From NCBI GenBank assembly GCA_008933705.1, contig WBUN01000006.1, positions 62,001-126,000 on the forward strand: 64,000 nucleotides of DNA. Direction: 5' to 3'. Made by a program: the position numbers and the translations under genes. This DNA is from Hyphomicrobiaceae bacterium (GTDB lineage Bacteria; Pseudomonadota; Alphaproteobacteria; Rhizobiales; Hyphomicrobiaceae). Below the pieces are notes generated by a model. That model had not been told where the DNA came from. It worked only from the letters and a program-made list of their open reading frames with translations, and ran no database searches. Shown here in pieces: positions 1 to 9,314 of this stretch; position 1 is the stretch's first letter, and each line of letters starts with the position of its first letter.

Positions 1-2
1 CG

Positions 3-521
3 AAGGACGCCGAGGCAGGCGCACTTGCCGCTGCTGGCCGGGAGACGCATGCGCTGAAGTTCGCTGCACCCGCGGTCGAGCTTGTGCAGGTCGCAGACAA
101 GGCCGCCAAGTCCTACAAGATCGGATCGCTCGTCATCGAGGCGCCGTGGGCGCGGGCGACGCCGGGCGGGGCCAAGGTTGCCGGCGGATATCTGAAGATC
201 ACCAATACGGGGCAGACGGCCGATCGCCTGGTCGGCGGCTCGCTTGCGGTCGCCGCGACCGTGGAGGTGCACGAGATGGCCATGTCGGACAACGTCATGA
301 AGATGCGCCGGCTCCATCAGGGCCTCGAGATCAAGCCGGGACAGACCGTGGAGCTGAAGCCTGGCGGCTATCACCTGATGTTCATGGAGCTGCGCGAGGG
401 CTTGAAGCAGGGCCAGACCGTCAAGGGGACGCTCGTGTTCGAGAAGGCCGGCACAGTCGAGGTCGAATACCGCGTCGCGCCGATCGGGGCGCAATCGGGC
501 GGCGGCCACATGAAGCACTGA
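3..521 (+). CDS. PCuAC-family periplasmic copper chaperone domain (5' partial)
   Basis: The reading frame is open to the left edge, so the true start lies outside the window; an internal GTG at 84 is possible but unnecessary. From about base 114 the protein matches the PCuAC (DUF461) fold: an APWARATP opening, a GGYLKITNTG strand, the conserved H-E-M (VHEMAMSDNVMKMR) and a late M-F-M-E-L, which together form the H(M)x10Mx21HxM-type Cu(I) site. PCuAC proteins carry copper to the CuA centre of cytochrome oxidase. The upstream residues (AAPAVELV) resemble the tail of a YcnI/DUF1775 domain, so the full protein may be a YcnI-PCuAC fusion; this is inferred. The C-terminus ends in a short His-containing tail. 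Confidence 0.82.
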   Translation, partial: KDAEAGALAAAGRETHALKFAAPAVELVQVADKAAKSYKIGSLVIEAPWARATPGGAKVAGGYLKITNTGQTADRLVGGSLAVAATVEVHEMAMSDNVMKMRRLHQGLEIKPGQTVELKPGGYHLMFMELREGLKQGQTVKGTLVFEKAGTVEVEYRVAPIGAQSGGGHMKH

Positions 522-684
522 GGTCGCGGCGCAGCCAGGCCATCGCCGCGGTGCGCTCATAGGCTCTCGACGCGACACCAACGCCGGAAGCGCCATCGGC
601 ATGCGCTCCCGGCAACGCGCATTGCTGGGGCATGGCGATCTTGGCATGATGGTGCTTCCGTCATGCCGCCCCGGGATCCAACCC

Positions 685-2349
685 ATGAATCGCATCGCCG
701 GCCGCTCGGCCTTCCTTGCCCTGCTGAAGGATGAGGGCATCACCCATCTTTTCGGCAATCCGGGCACAACCGAGCTGCCGATCATGCACGCCCTCAAGGA
801 GCACCCCGATCTGACCTACGTGCTGGGCCTGCAGGAGGCGATCGTGGTGGCGATGGCCGATGGCTTCTCGCGTGCGAGCGGCAGGCTGGTCGCCTGCAAC
901 GTGCACGTGGCGCCCGGGCTCGGCAACGCCATGGGCTCGCTCTACAACGCGAAATTCACCGGCACGCCTATGATCCTGACGGCCGGGCAGCAAGAGCAGG
1001 GCCACGGCCTGACCGAGCCGCTGCTGTACGACCCGCTGCTGCCGATTGCACAGCCGCTGGTCAAATGGGCAGTGGAGGTGACGCGGCTCGAGGACCTGCC
1101 GCGCATCGTCCGCCGCGCCGCCAAGGTGGCGATGACGCCGCCCACCGGCCCGGTCTTCCTGTCGCTGCCGGGAGATATCCTCAATGCCGAGGCCGGCATC
1201 GAGTTCGGAGCATCGACGCGCGTCGATACGCGGACACGGCCGTCGGACGCGGTGCTCGATCATCTGGCCGGGCGGCTGCTGCAGGCCGAGCGGCCGGTCG
1301 TCATCGTCGGCGACGAGATCGTCAAGAGCGATGCGCTCGACGCCGCCGCTGCGTTCAGCGAGACGCTCGGATGCCCCGTCTACCAGCAGAGCGCACCCTA
1401 TGGCGCACATTTCCTCTCGGAGCGTCCCTGTTTCATGGGGGCGCTCTCGCGTGATCAGAAGCAGGTGAGGAGCCTGCTTGCCAACTACGATCTCATGATC
1501 GTGCTCGGCGCCGATCCGCTGCGCATGTCGGTGTGGAGCGAGACGGAGCCGCTGCCCGATGGGCTGCCCGTGGTCCATATCGGTCTGGTCGACTGGGATA
1601 TGGGCAAGAACTTCGCGGCAGAGATGGCCATCCGCGCCGATCTGCGCGAGACGCTGCTCGCTCTGATGCCGCTGCTGGCGAAGCGCGGCGGCAAGAGCCT
1701 GGCGACGAAAACCGCGGCGAGCCTTGCCGAGCTGTCGCAGAAGAACTGGACCGCCAAGCGGGCAAACCTTGAGGCGCAGATCGCGAAGCGGGCAAATGAC
1801 GAGCCGATCGACCCGGATTGGCTCACGCTTGAGATCGCCAAGGCGCTTCCGCGCGATGGAATCCTGGTCAACGAATCCCTGACATCCGGACGCTACGTTA
1901 CGGACTTGGTGCCCTATCGCGATCGCTTCGGGTTCCACGCCCTCGCGTCGGGCGGCATCGGCTGGGCTGTGCCGGCGGCCGTCGGCATTGCCATTGCGCA
2001 AGCCCCGCGCCCTGTGTGCTGCTACTCGGGCGACGGAAGCGCCATGTACTCGATCCAGGCGCTGTGGACCGCCGCCCGCCTGAAGCTGCCCATCACCTAC
2101 GTGATCGCCAACAACGGCGGTTACCGCATCCTGAAGCAGCGGCTGCTCGCCTTCCACGGCAACGACAGCTTCGTGGGCATGGAGCTTGATGAACCGCGTA
2201 TCGATTTCGTCGGCTTGGCAGGATCGCTCGGCGTGCCGGCAGAGCGAATAAGCGAGCCCGAGGCGCTCGTTCCGGCGCTGGGGCGTGCATTGTCGTCGCC
2301 GGGGCCGAAGCTGCTCGATATCATGGTGCAGGGCAGCATCGCGACGTAG
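685..2349 (+). CDS. ThDP-dependent enzyme, benzoylformate decarboxylase-like
   Basis: A thiamine-diphosphate enzyme of about 554 residues with the three usual domains. The N-terminal PYR domain has FGNPGTTELP and the catalytic Glu in LGLQEAIVVAMADGFSRA; the C-terminal PP domain has the GDGSAMYSIQALW...NNGGY metal/ThDP motif. Order and spacing follow benzoylformate decarboxylase (MdlC) more than acetolactate synthase. The active-site His after N in NVHVAPGLGNAMG is present. In the segment aligning with the second active-site His (RHPCF in MdlC) this protein reads SERPCFMG, with Arg for His, so the substrate may not be benzoylformate. The frame opens at 601, but MNRIAGRSAFLALL at 685 matches family N-termini. 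No pathway partners are adjacent. Confidence 0.85.
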   Translation: MNRIAGRSAFLALLKDEGITHLFGNPGTTELPIMHALKEHPDLTYVLGLQEAIVVAMADGFSRASGRLVACNVHVAPGLGNAMGSLYNAKFTGTPMILTAGQQEQGHGLTEPLLYDPLLPIAQPLVKWAVEVTRLEDLPRIVRRAAKVAMTPPTGPVFLSLPGDILNAEAGIEFGASTRVDTRTRPSDAVLDHLAGRLLQAERPVVIVGDEIVKSDALDAAAAFSETLGCPVYQQSAPYGAHFLSERPCFMGALSRDQKQVRSLLANYDLMIVLGADPLRMSVWSETEPLPDGLPVVHIGLVDWDMGKNFAAEMAIRADLRETLLALMPLLAKRGGKSLATKTAASLAELSQKNWTAKRANLEAQIAKRANDEPIDPDWLTLEIAKALPRDGILVNESLTSGRYVTDLVPYRDRFGFHALASGGIGWAVPAAVGIAIAQAPRPVCCYSGDGSAMYSIQALWTAARLKLPITYVIANNGGYRILKQRLLAFHGNDSFVGMELDEPRIDFVGLAGSLGVPAERISEPEALVPALGRALSSPGPKLLDIMVQGSIAT

Positions 2350-2470
2350 GTCCGTTGCCGCCGTCATAGTCGGCAGCGAATCGACCGTTATCGTATGGTC
2401 GCGAACGTGGCGATCAGGTAGGGTCGGTGATGCCGCCTGAATCGGCAACGACACAGACCGAGAGGATATC

Positions 2471-2854
2471 ATGGCCCAGAACCAGCCCTTCGAAATTCCC
2501 CAGCAGCTGCGGGAGCTTGCGGAGAAGAATGTCGAGCAGGCGCGTGCGGCCTACGGCCAGTTCATGGATGCCATGGCGCAGGCCACAGGCATGTGGGCCA
2601 CGGCGATGCCCGCCAATGCGATGACCTCGGGCTTCAAGGTGGTGCAGGAGCGGGCTGTACGCTTCGCCAAGCAGAATGCAGAGGCTTGCTTTGCGCTCGC
2701 CAGCGAGCTTGCGAATGCCAAGGACATCCAGGACGTGCTGGCGATTCAGAGCCGCTATGCGCAGACGCAGATGCAGGCGTACGCCTTGCAGGCCCAGGAA
2801 CTCGGCCGGCTCATGACCGAGGCGGCGCAGCAGAGCATGCAGACGAAGAGCTGA
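2471..2854 (+). CDS. phasin family protein
   Basis: A 127-residue, Gln/Ala-rich, all-helical protein typical of the phasin_2 family. It opens with MAQNQPFEIPQQLRELAEKN and contains the family pattern VEQARAAYGQFMDAM followed by amphipathic helices (FAKQNAEACFALASELANAKD, QSRYAQTQMQAYALQAQEL). Phasins coat polyhydroxyalkanoate granules and stabilise their surface. A GAGAGGATATC Shine-Dalgarno region precedes the ATG. No PHA synthase or depolymerase gene lies next to it; a second phasin is at 17500-17910. The gene stands alone between the ThDP enzyme and a convergent Crp-type regulator. Confidence 0.85.
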   Translation: MAQNQPFEIPQQLRELAEKNVEQARAAYGQFMDAMAQATGMWATAMPANAMTSGFKVVQERAVRFAKQNAEACFALASELANAKDIQDVLAIQSRYAQTQMQAYALQAQELGRLMTEAAQQSMQTKS

Positions 2855-2959
2855 GCTCCGCGTCCGCTCTCGCAGCGCAGCGCCGGCAGCCTACGCCTGT
2901 GCACGCGTACGCAGGCTTGTCCGTTTGCGGTGTTGAGGCCATTCAGCACCCCATGTCGC

Positions 2960-3658
2960 TCAGAACGCTTCGGCGAGGCGCGCGAGCTGCTTGGCATCGC
3001 AAACCAGCAGGCCCTTGGCGCGCTTCACAGCGCCGGCCTTCTCGAGATACGAGAGCGCCGCGTTGACCTTTTGCCGGCTTGCGCCCATGAGCAGGGCCAG
3101 CTCGTTCTGCGGCATCTCGAGATCGAGAGGAGCATCGGCAACCTCACCCGACAACTCCCGCACCTTCAGCTCCGAAAGGAGAAAGCGGGCCAGCCGCACA
3201 TGCACCGGGCGCAGGGCGATCGCTTCGCTGCGCTCGCTGATCACTCTGAGGCGGCGGCACAGGAAGGCAATTGCAGCCCGCGCGATGCGCGGGTTCGTCT
3301 CGATCAGGCGGTTGAGAGCGGCCTGCGGCAACGTCATGGTCTGCACGTGGGTGAGGGCGATGGCATCGGCCGTGCGCACGCCGCCGTCGAGGGCGGCGAT
3401 CTCGCCGAAAATCTCTCCCGCTCGCGCATGATTGAACGATAGCGAGCGTCCGTCGACGGAAAAGACCGAAAAGCGCACGCGGCCGTCGAGCACCAGATAG
3501 ATCTCGGCCCCGGGATCGCCGCGAGCGAAGATGAACTCCCCCGGCACGAAGGCGCCGGCGCGCATCTTCTGGGCGATCATGGAGCGGTCTGCTGCGCTAA
3601 GGCCCCCAAAGAGCTCACTCTTCCCGAGCAGGGCCGTCACACGCGCAGCGTTGGCCAT
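2960..3658 (-). CDS. Crp/Fnr-family transcriptional regulator
   Basis: A cyclic-nucleotide-binding domain (FVPGEFIFARGDPGAEIYLV, then GEIFGEIAALDGG) is followed by a C-terminal winged helix (MPQNELALLMGASRQKVNAALSYLEKAG), the Crp/Fnr architecture, total 232 residues. No N-terminal cysteine cluster is present, so it is not an Fe-S FNR; cAMP or another effector is more likely, and the G-E-I/A pattern of cNMP pockets is partly kept. The frame extends further upstream, but the ATG at 3658 has a GGAGG seven bases before it and gives a normal-length protein. It is transcribed toward the phasin gene; its targets cannot be read from the sequence. Confidence 0.88.
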   Translation of the reverse strand: MANAARVTALLGKSELFGGLSAADRSMIAQKMRAGAFVPGEFIFARGDPGAEIYLVLDGRVRFSVFSVDGRSLSFNHARAGEIFGEIAALDGGVRTADAIALTHVQTMTLPQAALNRLIETNPRIARAAIAFLCRRLRVISERSEAIALRPVHVRLARFLLSELKVRELSGEVADAPLDLEMPQNELALLMGASRQKVNAALSYLEKAGAVKRAKGLLVCDAKQLARLAEAF

Positions 3659-4138
3659 TGCCGGCCTCCAACGAACAACCGCGCATGCCAACAGGCCTGG
3701 TTGGCGCACGGCCGAACCCTGCCGAGGCTGATGCGCTCTCCAGCCTATGGGAAGGCGCATCCTAAAGCAGGATCGGCCGCGATGGAATCTCGCGGGAGAT
3801 GAGCGGCGCCGGCAACCGGGGCGGGTAGCGTTGCGTCAGCCGCGCAATGGGCTCGTGCGCAGCCATCTCTGTACGGGCACAAGCCAGAGAGATTGCCCGG
3901 AGCAAATGTTGGGGCGCGCTGCCGCCGTACGGCGCGCCCCAACCCCCGCAACTCCTGTCCGGCTGTCTCCCTGCCGGTTGCTCCAGCCGCCACGGCGAGC
4001 ATGGGCTCTTGATGCGTCAAACGCAGTCGCCTCGGCGACAGGGGAACTTCTCTTCAGACGTTGGGAGGGACCGCGGCTGCAGTCGCGGGAGGATGAGCTG
4101 GGTCGAGCGCGAAGCACCTGTCTCCGACGCGACAGCCG
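3659..4138. other. intergenic region, no gene recognised
   Basis: About 480 bases separate the divergent Crp-family regulator and P450 genes. Short ORFs on both strands have no convincing ribosome site or family motif. No FixK box or clear palindrome was seen. It probably holds the two divergent promoters, and it may shift if the P450 uses a later start. Confidence 0.5.
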
Positions 4139-5734
4139 GTGGGGACACGCCTGCCTAATCTGGCAGACCTGAGAGCTGCAAAAGCGAAGCGGGTTGACGC
4201 GGTGATGCGTGGGGAGCGGACGAGTGCGTGGGGGCGAACTACGGCATTGTCATTTGGCAACGCGCATGCGCAGGCGGGTCATTTTCCCGTGCCGCCAGGC
4301 AAAGGCAATGTTATAGAACTTTGGTCAGGTCATAGTTCGAGGTCGCTGCTGGACCGGGTGCGGCGATCAACTGCCTTTGCATTGAGCAAGATGCTTTATT
4401 TTCTTACGTGTTATCTGCTTTCCCATCCCTTCGTGCTCGCAGTTGTTTTCGCCTTCATACGGCGGATCAGGCCGATCATGGTCGTGGGCGGCAACGTCAT
4501 TGTGACGAAACACGATGACGTCAAAGATGTGCTCGAGCGCTTCGACGATTTCACCCTTGCCGAGTACACGGAATCGAAGATGCTTGGCGGCCCCTTCCTT
4601 CTGAGCATCGACGGACGCGTGCGCCATACGCGGGAAAGGGAGCTGCTGGGCAGTGTCGTCTTTCCTGCTCATGACGAGCGCTGGATCGAGCGCTTGGCCG
4701 CCGACCAATGCAAGGCGCTCATTAAGCGCGCGATGGAGGATGCGCCCGGGCCGTGCGAGATCGATATTGCGGGTGGGCTTGCCGAAGCGGTTGCCCTCAA
4801 GATCGTGGGCACCTATTTCGGCGTGACCGCGGTCGCGGCGGGGAAGCACGAAATGGCGCGGCTGCTGCGCCGCTTGGCCGCCCTCATTCTGCTGGAGCCG
4901 CCGGAAGGATCGAAGGAGTGGCTGGCGGCTCGTAAGGCCATCCTGGACCTGACCGAGCATCTGGCATGTCTCGTGAAGTCGAGGAGCGCGGAGGTGGGGC
5001 GGAGCCCGAGTGCCCCCTTGGCCGGCGACGATTTGCTGACGCGGCTCGTGAAGAGCATGCACCTGAGTGCCGGGCGTCCGGCTTGGTTCAACGAGGACTG
5101 GATCAGGCGATATCTGACGGGGCTTGCCGTGTTCGGCAATGCCACGGTTGCGCAGACCGCGGCCCATACGATCGATCAGCTCCTGGCGCGCCCGCGGGCG
5201 CTCCGCCGGGCGCAACAGGCCGCACGGCGCCTTGAAGGCTTCAGGAATGCGCAGCGGCGCAGCTCCAAGGCGGCTGCGGGTGACACCGACACGGGGCAAA
5301 GGGGTCGTGGCGAGCATGAGGCCGTCCAAAGGCTGCGGCAGTTCATCTATGAAGCCTTGCGCTTCCGCCCGATGCTGCCGCTGCTTGCGCGCTACAGCCC
5401 GCGGGAGACCACTCTCGCCAAGGGCACCAAGCGTGCGAGGTGTGTGCCTGCCGGCGCCCGCGTGATCGCAGGACCCCTGGCCGCGATGTTCGATCCGGAC
5501 GTGTTCGAGAGGCCGTGGCAGTTTTGTTCCGCAAGGCCGATCGAGGACTACGTGCACTTTGGTCACGGACCGCACGTGTGCTTCGGCAAGTACGTGGCCG
5601 ATGCGCAGATCGTCGAAATCGTCCGCACCGTGCTGCTCCTTCCTGGGCTCAAGCGCGCACCTGGCCGCCGCGGACGCGTTCGGTACGAAGGTCCAGCGGT
5701 CGACAGCCTGCACGTCACTTTCTCTCCTCGCTGA
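4139..5734 (+). CDS. cytochrome P450
   Basis: The frame from GTG 4139 encodes about 531 residues. E-A-L-R (ExxR motif, residues 405-408) and the haem-ligand loop FGHGPHVCFG with Cys 481 identify a P450. The I-helix segment (YLTGLAVFGNATVAQTA) lacks the A-G-x-x-T oxygen-activation motif of monooxygenases, which hints at peroxide-driven or isomerase-type chemistry. A hydrophobic stretch near residues 85-105 (MLYFLTCYLLSHPFVLAVVF) could anchor it to the membrane. The N-terminus is uncertain; ATG at 4205 is an alternative. The gene lies 32 bp before an unknown membrane protein and is followed by a Dyp peroxidase, so the three probably form one operon of haem oxidative enzymes. Confidence 0.85.
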   Translation: MGTRLPNLADLRAAKAKRVDAVMRGERTSAWGRTTALSFGNAHAQAGHFPVPPGKGNVIELWSGHSSRSLLDRVRRSTAFALSKMLYFLTCYLLSHPFVLAVVFAFIRRIRPIMVVGGNVIVTKHDDVKDVLERFDDFTLAEYTESKMLGGPFLLSIDGRVRHTRERELLGSVVFPAHDERWIERLAADQCKALIKRAMEDAPGPCEIDIAGGLAEAVALKIVGTYFGVTAVAAGKHEMARLLRRLAALILLEPPEGSKEWLAARKAILDLTEHLACLVKSRSAEVGRSPSAPLAGDDLLTRLVKSMHLSAGRPAWFNEDWIRRYLTGLAVFGNATVAQTAAHTIDQLLARPRALRRAQQAARRLEGFRNAQRRSSKAAAGDTDTGQRGRGEHEAVQRLRQFIYEALRFRPMLPLLARYSPRETTLAKGTKRARCVPAGARVIAGPLAAMFDPDVFERPWQFCSARPIEDYVHFGHGPHVCFGKYVADAQIVEIVRTVLLLPGLKRAPGRRGRVRYEGPAVDSLHVTFSPR

Positions 5735-5766
5735 GGGGGCACCGGCGGAAGGAGCGCGAGGGAGCC

Positions 5767-7824
5767 ATGGGTCACAACCTCCTCACCATCATCACCACCA
5801 TCAAGAAGGACAAGGAGCTGGCGCTGCGCGGGACGTTGGCAAGCATCGCCGAGCCCCATCACGACCCGGCGACCGTCATCCGCTGCAAGCCCGAGTTCCG
5901 CTTCGACAAGCTGGCAGGCCTGCACTTCTGCAGCTTCGTCATTCTTGAGGGCGATGAGGTATTCGAGCCGTGTCTTGTATTCGAGGCCACGTTCGACGGC
6001 CCCAGAACCGATTTCATTCGCGAGCTCCTGCAGATTGCTGGACCCGGCATGGACAAGGTCTACCAGCACTGCGTGGGCTATCCGGCGTCGGGGCTGCTGC
6101 TGCCGAACATCGCGACGGAATATCTGCTGGGCCACGACGTGGGCGCCGATGCGTTCTTCAGCGGTTGTCCGGGCCGCCCGGTCGGACAGATCCTGTCCGA
6201 GAACCGTCTGCGCTCCGACATCGTGAAGTATCTCGGCAATGCCCGCCTGAGCACCGGCGACATGCCGGCGACGCTCAGCGATGTGCGTAGCAGGATGCAC
6301 CAGGAGGTGATCTGCAAGCTTCCCGGCAACCAATGGGCTGAGACGGCGGCGGCTGTTCCGGATGATGTTGCATTTGGCCTGCGGCGCCTCGTATTCGGAC
6401 TGCTTGCTGTGCTGGCTATTCTTTCGTCGCTGGCCGCCTTGGCGTTTTGGTTGATTGCGCGTTGGACCCCTGCAGACGTCTACTCGGTGATTGCGCGGTG
6501 GCACGAAGCCCCGCAAGTCCTGGACTCATTGTTGGAGCGGATCGGCCTCCTCGCGTGGTTCGGAGGACTTATGGCATGGGATGCGCCGACGCTGGCCGCC
6601 GTCGGCGCGCCGGTCGCGCTGTGGCTCGTTCTGCGCTTCGTCGAACTGATCTTCCTTCCCTCCATCGAGGACCCGCACAAGGAGACATTCCCCGGACGGT
6701 ACGTTCGCTTCGTGCTCTCGGTCCTCAGATATGCGGTGCTCCTTGTTCTGGCCGGCTTTGCACTGGTTGCGCTCGTATCGGTCGTCAACGAGTCTTTCCC
6801 GACGGGAATGGAGGCGGAAGGGGGCGCGCTGAAGATCAGCGTCTCCGCCGGGGGAGCGCTGGTGGCGTTGCTGGGGGCCGCGGTTATTCTCTTGGTTCTC
6901 GGATATTGGGCGACATCGCTCAAGCTTGCCGTTGAAATGCAGCAGCTCACGCCGACCAGGGAGAATGCACGCCGCTTCCTGTTGGATGTGGTGTGGCTGG
7001 GCATGGGGCTGACGGGCTGGTTTGTCGCCCTGATCGTCGTCGCGCTCCTGCCCGCCGGCGTGAGGGCGGCATTGGCTTGGGTTGTCGAGCCGGTCGTGTA
7101 CACCCTGCTCGCCGCGGCATCTTATGCATTGGCAACTATACTCGTCCTTCTTGGCCTGATCCTGCTCATCGCCTTGATTGCTCGCGGCCTGGAGCTGATG
7201 GATGCCCGCCGGTATGCCAGCGCTACCGAGCTGACCAGCCGCGCCTATGACAACACGCTCGCGTACGCGCGCGAGGAGGTGGGCACCAATGCGCATCAGA
7301 ACCACCTAGCCAGTCTCACGCACGTCAAGCCCGGCCTCATGCGCCGCTGGCTTCTGGTCAGCACGTTGTGGCTGGTCAATCTGCTGGCGCGCCTGGTGTT
7401 CAACCGGGGAGAGCTCGGCGGCATTCCCACGATCATGTCGGCGCGCTGGGTGATCATCGACGGCGGCCGGCGCCTGCTCTTCCTCGACAACTACGGTGGA
7501 CCTTGGGAAAGCTACCTCAACCAGTTCATCGATCTGAGCGCCGTGCGAGGCGTCAATGCCATCTGGACAAATACCTTCATCAAGGCCGGTCCCCAGCGGA
7601 GGAGGTTCGGCTTTCCGCAAACCAGCTTCCTGCTCTGGAAGGGCGCGCAGGCGGAAAAGCCCTTCAAGGCCTACGTGCGCCGGAGCCAGATCGAGACCAT
7701 CGTCTGGTACAGCGCCTATCCGACCCTGAGCATCACGAACATCAATGCCAACACCGATCTGCGGCAGAGCCTGTTCAAGCCTTGCACGTCGTCCGAACTG
7801 GACGCCTTCTTCCAGAAGCTGTGA
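5767..7824 (+). CDS. 685-residue multi-pass membrane protein of unknown family in a P450/Dyp operon
   Basis: I do not recognise this family with certainty. Residues 1-200 form a soluble alpha/beta region (MGHNLLTIITTIKKDKELA...LHFCSFVIL...FEPCLVFEATFDG) recalling ferredoxin-like barrels such as Dyp peroxidase halves. About six hydrophobic segments follow at roughly 207-229, 260-297, 314-340, 363-385, 403-432 and 438-478. A second soluble domain covers about 500-685 (IPTIMSARWVIIDGGRRLLF, LDNYGGPWESYLNQFID, FPQTSFLLWKG). The ATG at 5767 follows a purine-rich GGAAGGAGCGCGAGGGAG and is preferred over the longer open frame from 5440. Its stop overlaps the Dyp start (TGATG), showing translational coupling. 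It may be a membrane scaffold or a new oxidoreductase; that is inference. Confidence 0.8.
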   Translation: MGHNLLTIITTIKKDKELALRGTLASIAEPHHDPATVIRCKPEFRFDKLAGLHFCSFVILEGDEVFEPCLVFEATFDGPRTDFIRELLQIAGPGMDKVYQHCVGYPASGLLLPNIATEYLLGHDVGADAFFSGCPGRPVGQILSENRLRSDIVKYLGNARLSTGDMPATLSDVRSRMHQEVICKLPGNQWAETAAAVPDDVAFGLRRLVFGLLAVLAILSSLAALAFWLIARWTPADVYSVIARWHEAPQVLDSLLERIGLLAWFGGLMAWDAPTLAAVGAPVALWLVLRFVELIFLPSIEDPHKETFPGRYVRFVLSVLRYAVLLVLAGFALVALVSVVNESFPTGMEAEGGALKISVSAGGALVALLGAAVILLVLGYWATSLKLAVEMQQLTPTRENARRFLLDVVWLGMGLTGWFVALIVVALLPAGVRAALAWVVEPVVYTLLAAASYALATILVLLGLILLIALIARGLELMDARRYASATELTSRAYDNTLAYAREEVGTNAHQNHLASLTHVKPGLMRRWLLVSTLWLVNLLARLVFNRGELGGIPTIMSARWVIIDGGRRLLFLDNYGGPWESYLNQFIDLSAVRGVNAIWTNTFIKAGPQRRRFGFPQTSFLLWKGAQAEKPFKAYVRRSQIETIVWYSAYPTLSITNINANTDLRQSLFKPCTSSELDAFFQKL

Positions 7825-9299
7825 TGGGGCGTCTCGCCATGCAACAGGTCGAATGGGATGACGTGCAAGGGCTTGTGCTTACCGGATATCCGAGGTTGCC
7901 GAAGGCGGCCTATATCCTGTGGCGTATGGTGCCTGGAGAGGCGCAGAAGGCGAAGCAATGGCTCGGCAACCTTGCCGGACGCGTGAAGGCGGCAGCGCCG
8001 ATCGGGTTCGAGCCGGAGGACAAGGCGATCAACATAGCGCTTTCGGAAGGCGCTTTGACCAAGCTCGGCATCGATCCGCAGGAGAGAGCCAGATTCTCTG
8101 TCGAGTTTCTGGACGGCATGGCACCGCTGCCCCCGCCCCAGTCCACGCACACGGTTTCGCGGCGGTCGAGCCAGCTCGGCGACGTCGGCGGCAACGCGCC
8201 CGACGGGTGGCTCTGGGGCGGGCCGAGCCGCAACACCGAGATCGACGGCGTGCTGCTGGTGTACGCCAAAGAGAAAGCCCTCGACGAGCTGATCGACAGC
8301 GAGTGCCGGTTGATGACGGGCGTCGAGGTGCTGCATTGCGCGGACACAAGCAAGCCGCTGATCCTCAAGGCATACAGCCGGGGCGATCGCAAGGAGCATT
8401 TCGGCTTCCGCGACGGCATCTCCCAGCCGTTCATCATGGGCACGCCGGCGGCGAACGCGCTTTCGGCCAAGCAGGCCCGCTTCGACGCCGTCAAGCCGGG
8501 CGAGTTCATTCTGGGCTATGACGGCGAGCGCGAGGATAGCCTCGGCGCCAAGCCCGCGGCCGGTGCTGCCCAACGCGGGCGCGTGCCGCCGAGAGACCTG
8601 CTGCGGAACGGCACGTATCTTGTGTTCCGCCACCTCGAGCAGAACGTTGCGGCTTTCGAGCAGTTTGTCGCCGATGCCGCGATGAAGGTCCACGGTAAGG
8701 ACGATCAGCCGTCACGGGAATGGGTGGCGGCCCGATTGATCGGGCGCTGGCGCAGCGGCCATCCTCTGGTCGACCCGCCTTTCGCGGAGAAGGAAAACAG
8801 CAGTGCGCGGCGGCCGCGCAATGATTTCCTCTATCACCATGAGGATCGCTTCGGACTGGCGTGTCCGATCGGCTCCCACATTCGACGCGCCAATCCGCGC
8901 GATGCGCTCGGCCCGGACCCCGACACGTCGCTGCGCCTGTCGAAGATGCATCGCATCATCCGGCGCGGCAGGCTGTACGGGCCGGATGGCGTGCGCAACG
9001 GGGCGGACAACGGCGAGAATGCGCAGGGAACGCGCGGGATCTATTTCATCTGCGTGAACGCCGACATCGCCAGCCAGTTCGAGCTCATTCAGCATACATG
9101 GCTGAACAACACGCATTTCGGTGGCCTCTACGACGAGCGCGATCCCCTGGTCAACAACAGGGATGGCGAAGGCGTCATGACAATACAGCAACGGCCGACG
9201 AACCTTCGCCTGGAAGGGTTGCCGCGGTTCGTGACGGTGCGCGGGGGCGCGTATTTCTTCATGCCGGGCATTGCCGCGCTGCGGGCGCTGGGCACTTAG
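7824..9299 (+). CDS. Dyp-type haem peroxidase
   Basis: A 491-residue protein with the hallmark GFRDGISQP motif (GxxDG; Asp 197 is the acid-base residue) and the proximal haem His in CPIGSHIRRANPR (His 352), followed by the conserved Arg-containing RIIRRGRLYG. This matches long Dyp peroxidases (former C/D types), which oxidise dyes, phenols or lignin-like substrates with H2O2. No signal peptide or Tat motif is visible, so it is probably cytoplasmic. The ATG overlaps the stop of the preceding membrane protein by one base; MQQ at 7839 is a possible later start. With the P450 it forms a three-gene peroxide/haem operon. Confidence 0.9.
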   Translation: MGRLAMQQVEWDDVQGLVLTGYPRLPKAAYILWRMVPGEAQKAKQWLGNLAGRVKAAAPIGFEPEDKAINIALSEGALTKLGIDPQERARFSVEFLDGMAPLPPPQSTHTVSRRSSQLGDVGGNAPDGWLWGGPSRNTEIDGVLLVYAKEKALDELIDSECRLMTGVEVLHCADTSKPLILKAYSRGDRKEHFGFRDGISQPFIMGTPAANALSAKQARFDAVKPGEFILGYDGEREDSLGAKPAAGAAQRGRVPPRDLLRNGTYLVFRHLEQNVAAFEQFVADAAMKVHGKDDQPSREWVAARLIGRWRSGHPLVDPPFAEKENSSARRPRNDFLYHHEDRFGLACPIGSHIRRANPRDALGPDPDTSLRLSKMHRIIRRGRLYGPDGVRNGADNGENAQGTRGIYFICVNADIASQFELIQHTWLNNTHFGGLYDERDPLVNNRDGEGVMTIQQRPTNLRLEGLPRFVTVRGGAYFFMPGIAALRALGT

Positions 9300-9314
9300 T
9301 ACCCGCGCGAGCGA

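Noticed and set aside
661-2472. 603-codon minus-strand ORF opposite the ThDP enzyme
   Set aside because: Arg/Gln/His-rich composition and no motif; it is the antisense of a clear ThDP enzyme in high-GC DNA.
5440-5766. N-terminal extension of the 685-residue membrane protein
   Set aside because: It overlaps the P450 end, is Arg-rich and has no ribosome site; ATG 5767 has a good one.
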